Below are positions 1 to 5,015 of a stretch of DNA of 5,015 nt, piece by piece. The notes under the pieces were generated by a model. The model worked only from the letters and a program-made list of their open reading frames with translations, made no database searches and was not told where the DNA came from. Source of the DNA: Acetofilamentum sp. (GTDB lineage: Bacteria; Bacteroidota; Bacteroidia; Bacteroidales; JAFGUD01); NCBI GenBank assembly GCA_020722645.1, contig DYKL01000266.1:1-5015 (forward strand), in the 5' to 3' direction. Made by a program: the position numbers and the translations under genes. Position 1 is the first letter of the stretch; every line of letters begins with the position of its first letter.

Positions 1-12
1 CAGCAGCAAAGC

Positions 13-46
13 CCTGTAAATCCACGCTTTTTAAAAGTAAGTTCCG
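13..46 (+). repeat. Left copy of an imperfect inverted repeat shared with the right edge
   Basis: This 34-base stretch pairs in inverted orientation with 4964-4997. An 8-base block (CCTGTAAA, 13-20) and a 12-base block (AAGTAAGTTCCG, 35-46) match perfectly and are separated by exactly 14 bases in both copies; within those 14 bases only 4 match. Total identity by eye is 24 of 34 without gaps. It ends about where recognisable histidine kinase sequence begins. What the repeat is remains unknown: possible readings are an end of a mobile element, a dispersed intergenic repeat, or two related coding fragments. The match is seen directly; the meaning is inference. Confidence 0.5.
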
Positions 47-637
47 ATAAAAAAATACAGCCAGATTGTTCAAGGTAATTCATATCAGCTATTAGCAATT
101 GTTGATAATATTTTAAAAATTGCATCACTTGAAACAAAGCAGGAAAAACTAAATCCTGAAATCTTTAACATTAATTTTATAATTGAAGATTTATTCAATT
201 TCTTCAAGCAAAAAGCCACTGATAAAAACATAAAACTTATCACAAAGAAAGATTTTGATGATTCAGATGCAATTATATATGCAGACAAAACAAAATTTAC
301 TCAAATATTGACAAATCTTCTTACGAATGCCTTCAAATTCACGAACGCAGGTTTTATAGAATTCGGATATTATCAGGAAAACATAGACGATATAATTTTT
401 TATGTATCTGACAGTGGAATTGGCATTGAAAAGAAAAATCAAGATAAAATTTTCAACAGATTTACTCAAGCCGACGAAAAAATTCAGTCACAATACGGCG
501 GCACAGGCTTAGGACTTTCTATCAGTGCCGGTTATGTTGAACTAATGGGCGGTAAAATTTGGGTTGAATCGGAACCCGAAAAAGGCTCAGTATTTTATTT
601 CACAATTCCATTTTTACAATCACCTGTTAAGGATTGA
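41..637 (+). CDS. Sensor histidine kinase, C-terminal part (5' end missing, frame broken near the left edge)
   Basis: This is the 3' part of a two-component sensor kinase, which binds ATP and phosphorylates its own histidine to pass a signal to a response regulator. The open frame gives about 198 residues. First comes the end of the HisKA dimerisation domain (helix resembling YSQIVQGNSYQLLAIVDNIL, from about base 56, then ASLET). A complete HATPase_c domain follows: N box TNLLTNAFKFT (bases 308-340), G1 box DSGIGI (410-427), an F box with IFNRFTQ, and G2 box GGTGLGLSI (497-523). It ends with a typical FYFTIPF strand and has no receiver domain. The phospho-accepting histidine and any sensor region lie outside the window. 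Stops at 17-19, 32-34 and 38-40 close this frame upstream; the adjacent frame continues to the left edge with a possible switch at the A7 run 49-55. The gene may therefore be frameshifted, truncated by the repeat at 13-46, or affected by a sequence error. Kinase identity is secure, the signal unknown. Confidence 0.88.
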   Translation, partial: VPIKKYSQIVQGNSYQLLAIVDNILKIASLETKQEKLNPEIFNINFIIEDLFNFFKQKATDKNIKLITKKDFDDSDAIIYADKTKFTQILTNLLTNAFKFTNAGFIEFGYYQENIDDIIFYVSDSGIGIEKKNQDKIFNRFTQADEKIQSQYGGTGLGLSISAGYVELMGGKIWVESEPEKGSVFYFTIPFLQSPVKD

Positions 638-652
638 AATCAACTTTGCATA

Positions 653-685
653 AAAAAACCGGAAAATCTACTTCTCCGGTTTTTT
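653..685. terminator. Bidirectional Rho-independent terminator
   Basis: An 11-bp perfect stem (AAAAAACCGGA at 653-663 pairing with TCCGGTTTTTT at 675-685) encloses an 11-base loop. It carries A and T runs at its two feet, so it can end transcripts from either side. It lies 15 bases after the kinase stop codon and 6 bases after the stop codon of the convergent glycogen synthase-like gene, exactly where a shared terminator is expected. Confidence 0.85.
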
Positions 686-691
686 ATAATT

Positions 692-1510
692 TCAGGCTTT
701 AACTGAGGCTTCCGAACAAATAATGTCATAAAAATCGCTGTAAACGTTCGCATCAAGTTCTTCCTGATAATCAATAAAAGGTTTTCCTGAACGTATAACG
801 TAAGATTTAAGTTCAGGGTTTATTGTTTCAGTTGCTTGAATTATACCATCACAATTGTCAATTGCGAGTTTAAGAATGTTTACATAATTTGGAACGCAAA
901 TATTACGGACATCTTTGTCAGAAAAACCGTCATTTTTTACTTTTTTTGAAAAATTACTGTTCAATTCTTCATTAAATTCATCGTCAAATAAAGACAAAAC
1001 AATTTTTGAATCGTGGAAAATAGGGTCTTCTCTGAATGATTTTTTCATATAAAGCGGAATCAAACTTCCTAACCAACCGTTTATGTGAACCACATCAGGC
1101 GACCAACGAAGTTTTTTAATAGTTTCTAAAACACCTCTCGCAAAGAACAATACTCTTTCGTCATTATCTTCAAAAAACTTATTTTCATCGTCATGGAAAA
1201 GATTTTTTCGGTGAAAAAAGTCTTCATTATCAATGAAATAAACCTGCATTCTGGCAGATTGAATAGAGGCAACTTTAATTATTAAAGAATGATCCATATC
1301 ATCAACCACAATATTCATTCCCGACAAACGAATAACTTCGTGTAACTGATGTCTTCTTTCTTTTACTAAACCATATCGAGGCATAAATACCCTGATTTGA
1401 TTTCCTAATTCCTGTATTTTTTGCGGTAAATTTCGTCCCATTAAAGACATTGTTGTTTCAGGTAGGTAGGGTGTTATTTCCTGAAAAACATATAAAATAT
1501 TTTTACTCAT
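692..1510 (-). CDS. Glycogen/starch synthase-like protein, N-terminal GT5 domain only
   Basis: The 272-residue product resembles the N-terminal catalytic domain of glycogen/starch synthases (GT5; Pfam Glyco_transf_5), which move glucose from a nucleotide sugar to a growing alpha-1,4-glucan in the cytoplasm. It matches the short form I know from Bacteroidales: opening YVFQEITPYLPET, then FMPRYG (42-47), RRHQLHEVIRLSG (52-64), KVASIQSARMQVYFID (79-94), FFARGVLETIKKLRWSPDVV (122-141) and HINGW (142-146, where full-length enzymes have a His-rich HDWH-type motif). Full glycogen synthases have about 480 residues and a second GT-B domain; that half is absent, and the N-terminal K-x-G-G-L nucleotide-sugar loop is replaced by PETTMSLMG. 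Catalytic activity is therefore uncertain. I chose the ATG at 1508-1510 because homology starts there; 15 further in-frame codons upstream look non-coding. A TAnnTTTG box lies about 40 bases upstream, so it is probably a single-gene transcript ending at the hairpin 653-685. Confidence 0.85.
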   Translation of the reverse strand: MSKNILYVFQEITPYLPETTMSLMGRNLPQKIQELGNQIRVFMPRYGLVKERRHQLHEVIRLSGMNIVVDDMDHSLIIKVASIQSARMQVYFIDNEDFFHRKNLFHDDENKFFEDNDERVLFFARGVLETIKKLRWSPDVVHINGWLGSLIPLYMKKSFREDPIFHDSKIVLSLFDDEFNEELNSNFSKKVKNDGFSDKDVRNICVPNYVNILKLAIDNCDGIIQATETINPELKSYVIRSGKPFIDYQEELDANVYSDFYDIICSEASVKA

Positions 1511-1552
1511 TACTAAAAATTTTACGATAAATACACTAGTTTTAATAATATG

Positions 1553-1560
1553 CAAAAATA
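1553..1560 (-). promoter_or_regulatory. Candidate Bacteroidetes -7 box for the glycogen synthase-like gene
   Basis: On the minus strand this reads TATTTTTG, matching the Bacteroidetes housekeeping sigma consensus TAnnTTTG. It lies 42 bases upstream of the chosen ATG. No clear TTTG/TTG element is seen at the expected -33 distance, and the region is so A/T-rich that a chance match is possible. The rest of 1511-1678 shows only A/T runs, with no other feature I can support. Confidence 0.45.
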
Positions 1561-1678
1561 TAAAAAATTTTCCATAACTACCGAATAAAAATTTTTAATT
1601 TTTGAAAATATTTTTTTACATTTTTGATAATCAGATAATTAACATCTTAATTTTAAATCATTTTAATAATTCAAAGAG

Positions 1679-1711
1679 AAAAAAAACTGCCCAAGTTGAG
1701 CAGTTTTTTTT
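1679..1711 (-). terminator. Rho-independent terminator of the carboxylase operon
   Basis: The C/T/G/C core (1687-1690) pairs with G/C/A/G (1700-1703). Eight A residues (1679-1686) pair with eight T residues (1704-1711), giving a 12-bp stem with a 9-base loop. Read on the minus strand, the upstream arm begins inside the TAA stop codon of the biotin carrier gene and the downstream arm ends in a U run, as in a classic intrinsic terminator. It closes the two-gene operon and separates it from the glycogen synthase-like gene. Confidence 0.85.
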
Positions 1712-2022
1712 TATTCAAATTCCAATAGAAGAAAATTTTTAGTAACAATTTGGTTTTCTTTTACATAAACAGATTTAATTTTTCCGTCGAAAGGGGCTTT
1801 TAATTTGTTGAGCATTTTCATTGCTTCCAAAATAAGCAGACTTTCACCTTTTTTAACTTCTTTGCCGGATTTTGCATAAATTTCTCTGATTGTTCCGGGA
1901 ATAAAAGCGGTAATTTTTTTTTCGTTAACCGGTTCCCATTTAGGCTTTTGCTCAAATTTTTTGCACAGTTTGGTTTTATATGTTTCGCCGTTTACGTATA
2001 ATTCTTTATATTCTTTTGTCAT
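1711..2022 (-). CDS. Biotin carboxyl carrier protein of an acyl-CoA carboxylase/decarboxylase
   Basis: This 103-residue protein carries the biotin that shuttles CO2 between the subunits of a biotin-dependent carboxylase or decarboxylase. Its C-terminal half (about 36-103) is a biotinyl/lipoyl attachment domain: FIPGTI (40-45), SGKEVKKGESLLILEAMKM (52-70) with the EAMKM signature and Lys69 as the expected biotinylation site, then APFDGKI (76-82) and a closing strand LLLEFE. The N-terminal 35 residues are charged and contain KPKWEP; they lack the long Pro/Ala linker of some carriers, so this is the compact stand-alone form. It starts 18 bases after the stop codon of the carboxyltransferase gene on the same strand, so the two are almost certainly co-transcribed and act in one complex. 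The leader is A/T-rich without a Shine-Dalgarno sequence. It could be the gamma subunit of methylmalonyl-CoA decarboxylase or the carrier of a propionyl-CoA carboxylase; the sequence does not decide. Confidence 0.9.
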   Translation of the reverse strand: MTKEYKELYVNGETYKTKLCKKFEQKPKWEPVNEKKITAFIPGTIREIYAKSGKEVKKGESLLILEAMKMLNKLKAPFDGKIKSVYVKENQIVTKNFLLLEFE

Positions 2023-2040
2023 AATTTAATAATTTTTAGA

Positions 2041-3585
2041 TTAAAAAGGAGGAATTCCGTGTTTTCTGTCCGGAGTCTGAACATCTTTATTTATTGATAA
2101 TTCAATTGCGTGAACAAGGAACTTTCTTGTTTCGTTAGGAGTAATAACAGCATCAATATAACCTTTGCCGGCAGCAACAAACGGATTTGCGAATTTAGTT
2201 TTGTATTCTTCAATTTTTGCTTGTCTGGTTTTTTCGGGGTCAGCAGATTCATCAATTTCTTTTTTGAAAATAATATTTGCCGCACCTTCGGGTCCCATAA
2301 CAGCAATTTCGGCATTAGGCCACGCAAATACAAAATCAGCACCTAAGTGTCTGGAATTCATTGCAATGTAACCACCACCATAAGCTTTTCTTAAAATAAC
2401 GGTAATTTTAGGTACTGTTGCTTCGCTGTACGAGTATAGCATTTTTGCTCCGTGTCGAATAACACCTGCGTGTTCCTGATCAATTCCGGGTAAATATCCG
2501 GGTAAATCAACGAGAGTAATAATAGGAATATTAAAAGCATCGCAAAAACGAATAAATCTTGCTGCTTTATCAGACGAATCGACATCTAAAACACCTGCTA
2601 AAACATCTGGTTGATTTGCTACATAGCCTACACTTTCGCCATTAATTCTGGCAAACCCTATTACAATATTTCTTGCCCATAGTTCCTGAACTTCAAAAAA
2701 TTCAGAATCATCAGATATAGCTTTTATTACATTTCTGACGTCATAAGGCTGTTTAGAGTCTGTGGGAACTATTTTTTCCAAATCAAATTCAACTCTCGGT
2801 TCTTTTGCCGGAAAAGCAAGTGGACGCCTTGAATTGTTCCAAGGTATAAAAGTTACTAGTTGTTTTATCTGGTCGAAACATTCTTTTTCTGTTTTTGCAT
2901 AAAAATGAGCATTTCCGGTCATTTCGGCGTGGATTTTGGCACCACCGAGTTCTTCCATCGAAATTTCTTCGCCCAGAACTGTTTTGATGACTTGTGGTCC
3001 GGTAATGAACATTTTTGAAATATTGTCCACAACAAAAACAAAGTCTGTCAGAGCCGGAGAATAAACAGCACCACCGGCACATGGTCCGAGAATTACTGAA
3101 ATTTGCGGAATAACACCCGATGCTTTTGTGTTTCGGAAGAAAATTTCTCCGTAACCGGCAAGTGAATTGACGCCTTCCTGAACTCTGGCACCGCCTGAGT
3201 CGTTAATACCAATTAAAGGCACGCGCATTTTAATTGCGTGGTCCATAATTTTAGTGATTTTTTTGGCATGCATATATCCCAAAGAACCTCCTGCAACAGT
3301 AAAATCCTGAGCATATATGCAAATTGGTTTGCCTGAAATTTTACCGGTTCCTGTAATTACTCCATCACCGGGTAGTTCTTTTTTTTCCATGCCAAAATCT
3401 TTGGCTTCGTGTTCTATAAACAAATCGTACTCCTGAAAAGTACCTTCGTCTAAAAGTTCCAAAATTCTTTGTCGGGCAGTTAATTTGCCCATAGCTATTT
3501 GTTTTTCGATGGCTTTTTCACCGCCACCTTCTTCTAATTTCTTTCTGCGTTTGAACAAATCGCCAACAGTTTCTTTAAAACCCAT
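2041..3585 (-). CDS. mmdA: Acyl-CoA carboxylase/decarboxylase carboxyltransferase subunit (MmdA/PccB type)
   Basis: This 514-residue enzyme, full length for the family, transfers a carboxyl group between biotin and a short acyl-CoA, most likely propionyl-CoA and methylmalonyl-CoA. It has the two crotonase-like halves of the family. The N-terminal half has GKLTARQRI (33-41), YAQDFTVAGGSLG (91-103), the oxyanion-hole loop GGARVQEG (131-138) and GPCAGGAVYSPALTDF (167-182). The C-terminal half has NQPDVLAGVLD (324-334), LPGYLPG (361-367), the second oxyanion loop AYGGGYIAM (401-409) and AVMGPEGAANIIF (428-440). The end, KHGIPPF, is the usual KHGNIPL-like tail. Ile407 sits where propionyl-CoA carboxylases such as human PCCB have Asp in GGAYDVM, a position tied to substrate choice, which favours a methylmalonyl-CoA decarboxylase-like subunit. 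It is the first gene of an operon with the biotin carrier 18 bases downstream. A candidate promoter lies at 3698-3728. The family call is firm; the mmdA symbol is tentative, since no decarboxylase beta subunit is present here. Confidence 0.93.
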   Translation of the reverse strand: MGFKETVGDLFKRRKKLEEGGGEKAIEKQIAMGKLTARQRILELLDEGTFQEYDLFIEHEAKDFGMEKKELPGDGVITGTGKISGKPICIYAQDFTVAGGSLGYMHAKKITKIMDHAIKMRVPLIGINDSGGARVQEGVNSLAGYGEIFFRNTKASGVIPQISVILGPCAGGAVYSPALTDFVFVVDNISKMFITGPQVIKTVLGEEISMEELGGAKIHAEMTGNAHFYAKTEKECFDQIKQLVTFIPWNNSRRPLAFPAKEPRVEFDLEKIVPTDSKQPYDVRNVIKAISDDSEFFEVQELWARNIVIGFARINGESVGYVANQPDVLAGVLDVDSSDKAARFIRFCDAFNIPIITLVDLPGYLPGIDQEHAGVIRHGAKMLYSYSEATVPKITVILRKAYGGGYIAMNSRHLGADFVFAWPNAEIAVMGPEGAANIIFKKEIDESADPEKTRQAKIEEYKTKFANPFVAAGKGYIDAVITPNETRKFLVHAIELSINKDVQTPDRKHGIPPF

Positions 3586-3697
3586 AGTAGTTGTTTTTCA
3601 GTGGTTTATTATTAGTTTTATGCGATTAAACTTTTTACCAATAAAATACAAAAATCATTAAGATGTAAAAATTTTCAACACAAATTTTTGCAAAGTA

Positions 3698-3728
3698 CAA
3701 AACTATTGTCTTAAACTTCTTATTTCAA
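3698..3728 (-). promoter_or_regulatory. Bacteroidetes-type promoter of the carboxylase operon
   Basis: On the minus strand, a TTG (3726-3728) and a TAGTTTTG (3698-3705) are separated by exactly 20 bases. They match the Bacteroidetes primary-sigma pattern (-33 TTG, 19-21 bases, -7 TAnnTTTG). Transcription would start near 3690, leaving an untranslated leader of about 105 bases before the carboxyltransferase ATG. The leader is A/T-rich and I see no riboswitch-like or attenuator hairpin in it. Confidence 0.6.
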
Positions 3729-3768
3729 TGACAAAAATCATAATAATTTTCGTTTTAATAAATATTGC

Positions 3769-3776
3769 TAATTTTG
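3769..3776 (+). promoter_or_regulatory. Candidate Bacteroidetes -7 box for the glycosyltransferase gene
   Basis: TAATTTTG fits TAnnTTTG and lies 19 bases before the glycosyltransferase ATG, which implies a very short leader. The -33 region, around 3747-3752, reads TTTTCG, only a partial match. It lies about 40 bases beyond the -33 element of the opposite promoter, so the two transcripts would diverge from this region. Confidence 0.5.
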
Positions 3777-3795
3777 TTTTTAAAACTCAATAATA

Positions 3796-4719
3796 ATGAA
3801 AAGAAAAATATCCGTAGTTATACCTGTTTACAATAGCCAAGATACAATCGGGAAATTGGTTGATAAAATAATTAATGATATTGATAAATACGAACTTGAA
3901 ATAATTTTAATAAACGATTGTTCAAAAGATAAAAGCAAAGAAGTTTGTATTGATTTACATAAAAAGTATCTGAATATTGTTAAATTTTATTCTCTTTCCA
4001 AAAATGTCGGTGAACATAATGCAGTTATGGCAGGATTAAATAATATTTCGGGTGATTTTGCAATTATTATTGATGATGATTTTCAAAATCCTGTTAGTGA
4101 ACTGATTAAATTGGCTGATTATTCTTTAGAAAACAATTTTGATGTTGTTTATACTTTTTACGACAAGAAAAAACACAGCTTTTTAAGGAATTTAGGGAGT
4201 AAATTTAATGACAAAGTAGCCAACTGGCTGCTGAAAAAACCAAAAGGTCTTTATTTAAGCAGTTTTAAATCAATCAGTAAGTTTATTGTTGATGAAATAA
4301 TAAAGTACGACCTACCCTACCCTTATATTGACGGTTTGATTCTTAGAACAACTTCAAATATCGGCAAATTTAAAGTGGAGCATTCAAAACGACAAAGCGG
4401 TAAATCTCAATATACTATTGTAAAGTTGATTGCACTTTGGCTGAATATGGTTACAAATTTTTCGATAAAACCTTTAAGGTTTGCTACTTTGATGGGATTT
4501 GTTTTTTCGATTATCAGTTTTTTGCTTGTGATTGCGGGTATTTTGATGAAATTTCTTGACCCGACTGTGCCAATGGGTTATCCTTCTTTGCTAGTTTCTG
4601 TAGCATTTTTGGGAGGTATTCAGTTGATTGCAATAGGGGTTGTTGGTGAGTACATCGGCAGAACTTTTCTTTCTATGAGCAAAATGCCGCAATTTGTTAT
4701 TAAGGAGAGGTATGAGTGA
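3796..4719 (+). CDS. Membrane-anchored GT2 glycosyltransferase (DPM1/GtrB/ArnC-like)
   Basis: The 307-residue protein is a family 2 glycosyltransferase of the polyprenyl-phosphate type. It moves a sugar from a nucleotide sugar to a lipid carrier or cell-envelope acceptor at the cytoplasmic face of the inner membrane. The GT-A domain opens with ISVVIPVYN (5-13) and includes INDCSKDKS (39-47), LSKNVGEHNAVMAGL (67-81), the metal-binding DDDFQNP (93-99) and, near its end, RQSGKSQYT (199-207), the R-x-x-G-x-S-x-Y signature. Two hydrophobic segments follow (about 228-252 and 263-284), then the conserved GEYIGR (284-289) and a short basic cytoplasmic tail. This is the full length and architecture of the family. 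Relatives act in O-antigen glucosylation, lipid A modification and protein glycosylation; the sugar and acceptor cannot be read from the sequence. The ATG at 3796 begins right at the conserved N-terminus. Its end overlaps the start of a short frame at 4712, suggesting it was the first gene of a longer polysaccharide operon. Confidence 0.92.
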   Translation: MKRKISVVIPVYNSQDTIGKLVDKIINDIDKYELEIILINDCSKDKSKEVCIDLHKKYLNIVKFYSLSKNVGEHNAVMAGLNNISGDFAIIIDDDFQNPVSELIKLADYSLENNFDVVYTFYDKKKHSFLRNLGSKFNDKVANWLLKKPKGLYLSSFKSISKFIVDEIIKYDLPYPYIDGLILRTTSNIGKFKVEHSKRQSGKSQYTIVKLIALWLNMVTNFSIKPLRFATLMGFVFSIISFLLVIAGILMKFLDPTVPMGYPSLLVSVAFLGGIQLIAIGVVGEYIGRTFLSMSKMPQFVIKERYE

Positions 4720-4813
4720 GTTTGAAGAGTTTTCGAAATTATTAAATATCCAATTTCACAGCTTAATTACAAAACGTAAACAAAAGATATATAAGGTAAA
4801 AACAATAATTTGA
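4712..4813 (+). CDS. Short open frame translationally linked to the glycosyltransferase, probably a truncated gene start
   Basis: An ATG at 4712 overlaps the last 8 bases of the glycosyltransferase gene and is preceded by AAGGAGAGG (4702-4710), an unusually good Shine-Dalgarno-like stretch for this window, although the spacing is short (about 4 bases from AAGGAG). The frame encodes 33 residues beginning MSEFEEFSKLLNIQFH and stops at 4811-4813. An overlapping start of this kind usually marks the next gene of an operon, so this may be the 5' end of a gene cut off by a later rearrangement or shift. I do not recognise the product. The Shine-Dalgarno match may also be chance, since the same bases encode the glycosyltransferase tail. 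Confidence 0.35.
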   Translation: MSEFEEFSKLLNIQFHSLITKRKQKIYKVKTII

Positions 4814-4949
4814 ACTGTTTGTCTTTGTTGTAATAACCCAAATATGTCAGTGCACCAATGTTAAATGCATGTTTTTTGTTGTAGTGTCTTGCTACTGTAT
4901 TTTGTTCCAACAGTATAATTTTCCTGTTTCCGAAATTGTCAGGTTCCAA
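4767..4949 (-). CDS. Unrecognised minus-strand open frame, possible gene remnant
   Basis: This frame is open from 4973 down to the stop at 4767 but contains no ATG; TTG at 4947-4949 is the first plausible start, giving 60 residues. The product has a charged first half (FGNRKIILLEQN, ARHYNKKHAF) and a hydrophobic end (LLFLPYISFVYVL), and looks like the C-terminal end of a larger protein rather than random translation. A TAA at 4974-4976 closes it upstream, inside the region of the right repeat copy. It overlaps the short frame at 4712-4813 on the opposite strand. I know no family that it matches; it may be a gene fragment left by rearrangement, or not coding at all. Confidence 0.2.
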   Translation of the reverse strand: MEPDNFGNRKIILLEQNTVARHYNKKHAFNIGALTYLGYYNKDKQFKLLFLPYISFVYVL

Positions 4950-4963
4950 AAAATCTATTGTAG

Positions 4964-4997
4964 CGGAACTTACTTACAACTTTTCAGGTTTTACAGG
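4964..4997 (-). repeat. Right copy of the imperfect inverted repeat
   Basis: The minus strand here repeats the sequence at 13-46: a 12-base block (4964-4975) and an 8-base block (4990-4997) match it perfectly with the same 14-base spacing. It lies in the 4720-5015 stretch, which otherwise holds only the two doubtful open frames and no terminator or promoter that I can support. Because both copies sit within about 20 bases of the window edges, they may mark places where an assembly stopped in repeated sequence. Confidence 0.5.
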
Positions 4998-5015
4998 CGA
5001 TAGCTAAGAAAAAAC

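Noticed and set aside
85..469. Minus-strand open frames of 67 and 68 codons opposite the histidine kinase
   Set aside because: The plus strand has clear kinase motifs over this whole range; the antisense frames are hydrophobic low-complexity translations of A/T-rich coding sequence.
1511..1555. Upstream extension of the glycogen synthase-like gene by 15 codons
   Set aside because: The family homology begins at the internal Met (MSKNILYVFQE); the extension would run over the candidate -7 box and resembles A/T-rich intergenic sequence.
1571..1620. A/T-rich tract as a replication origin or curved-DNA regulator
   Set aside because: Only homopolymer A and T runs are seen, with no iterons or DnaA-box-like sites; it fits ordinary intergenic DNA of an A/T-rich genome.
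2091..3082. Several open frames of 64-97 codons lying inside the carboxyltransferase gene on both strands
   Set aside because: They overlap a full-length, motif-complete gene in other frames, have no recognisable domain and no leader signals; they are shadows of the real gene.
4943..4969. GTTCC/GGAAC inverted pair near the right edge as a terminator or operator
   Set aside because: The stem is only 5 bp with a 17-base loop and no T run; such pairs are common by chance.
13..4997. The whole window as one composite transposon bounded by the inverted repeats
   Set aside because: The content is ordinary metabolic and envelope genes, there is no transposase or integrase, and the repeats are only 24/34 identical; target duplications cannot be seen because the copies lie at the window edges.

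Overview
The window is AT-rich DNA that most likely comes from a Bacteroidetes (Bacteroidota) bacterium, probably an uncultured, Bacteroidales-like lineage. Three things point there: a short, one-domain 'glycogen synthase' of the kind seen in Bacteroidales; promoter boxes of the Bacteroidetes type (TAnnTTTG at -7, in one case with a TTG 20 bases upstream); and mostly A/T-rich leaders without Shine-Dalgarno sequences. The assignment rests on recalled family patterns, not on a search.

Layout, left to right. (a) Positions 1-637, plus strand: the 3' part of a sensor histidine kinase (end of the dimerisation helices plus a complete ATPase domain). Its reading frame breaks close to the left edge, beside a short sequence that recurs inverted at the right edge. 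(b) A hairpin at 653-685 separates it from a convergent minus-strand gene (692-1510) for a half-length GT5 glycogen/starch synthase-like protein. (c) A minus-strand two-gene operon, read from 3585 down to 1711, encodes an acyl-CoA carboxylase/decarboxylase carboxyltransferase subunit (MmdA/PccB type) and a small biotin carrier protein. It ends in a strong hairpin that overlaps the carrier's stop codon. (d) A 210-base divergent intergenic region (3586-3795) holds Bacteroidetes-type promoters for both directions. (e) A plus-strand membrane-anchored GT2 glycosyltransferase (3796-4719) of the DPM1/GtrB/ArnC type is followed by a start codon overlapping its end, whose frame closes after 33 codons. 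(f) The last ~300 bases hold no gene I recognise, only a minus-strand open frame without a good start and the second copy of the inverted repeat.

The two carboxylase genes work together: the carrier's biotin swings to the carboxyltransferase, which moves CO2 onto or off a short acyl-CoA (propionyl-/methylmalonyl-CoA most likely). This fits propionate/succinate metabolism, but the biotin carboxylase or membrane decarboxylase partner is not in the window. The other genes are functionally unrelated neighbours.

Most of the window is ordinary core-genome content. The main unexplained signal is the pair of inverted, imperfect 34-bp repeats at the two edges, each next to a gene that appears interrupted. 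I see no convincing new defence or mobile system, CRISPR array, tRNA or rRNA.
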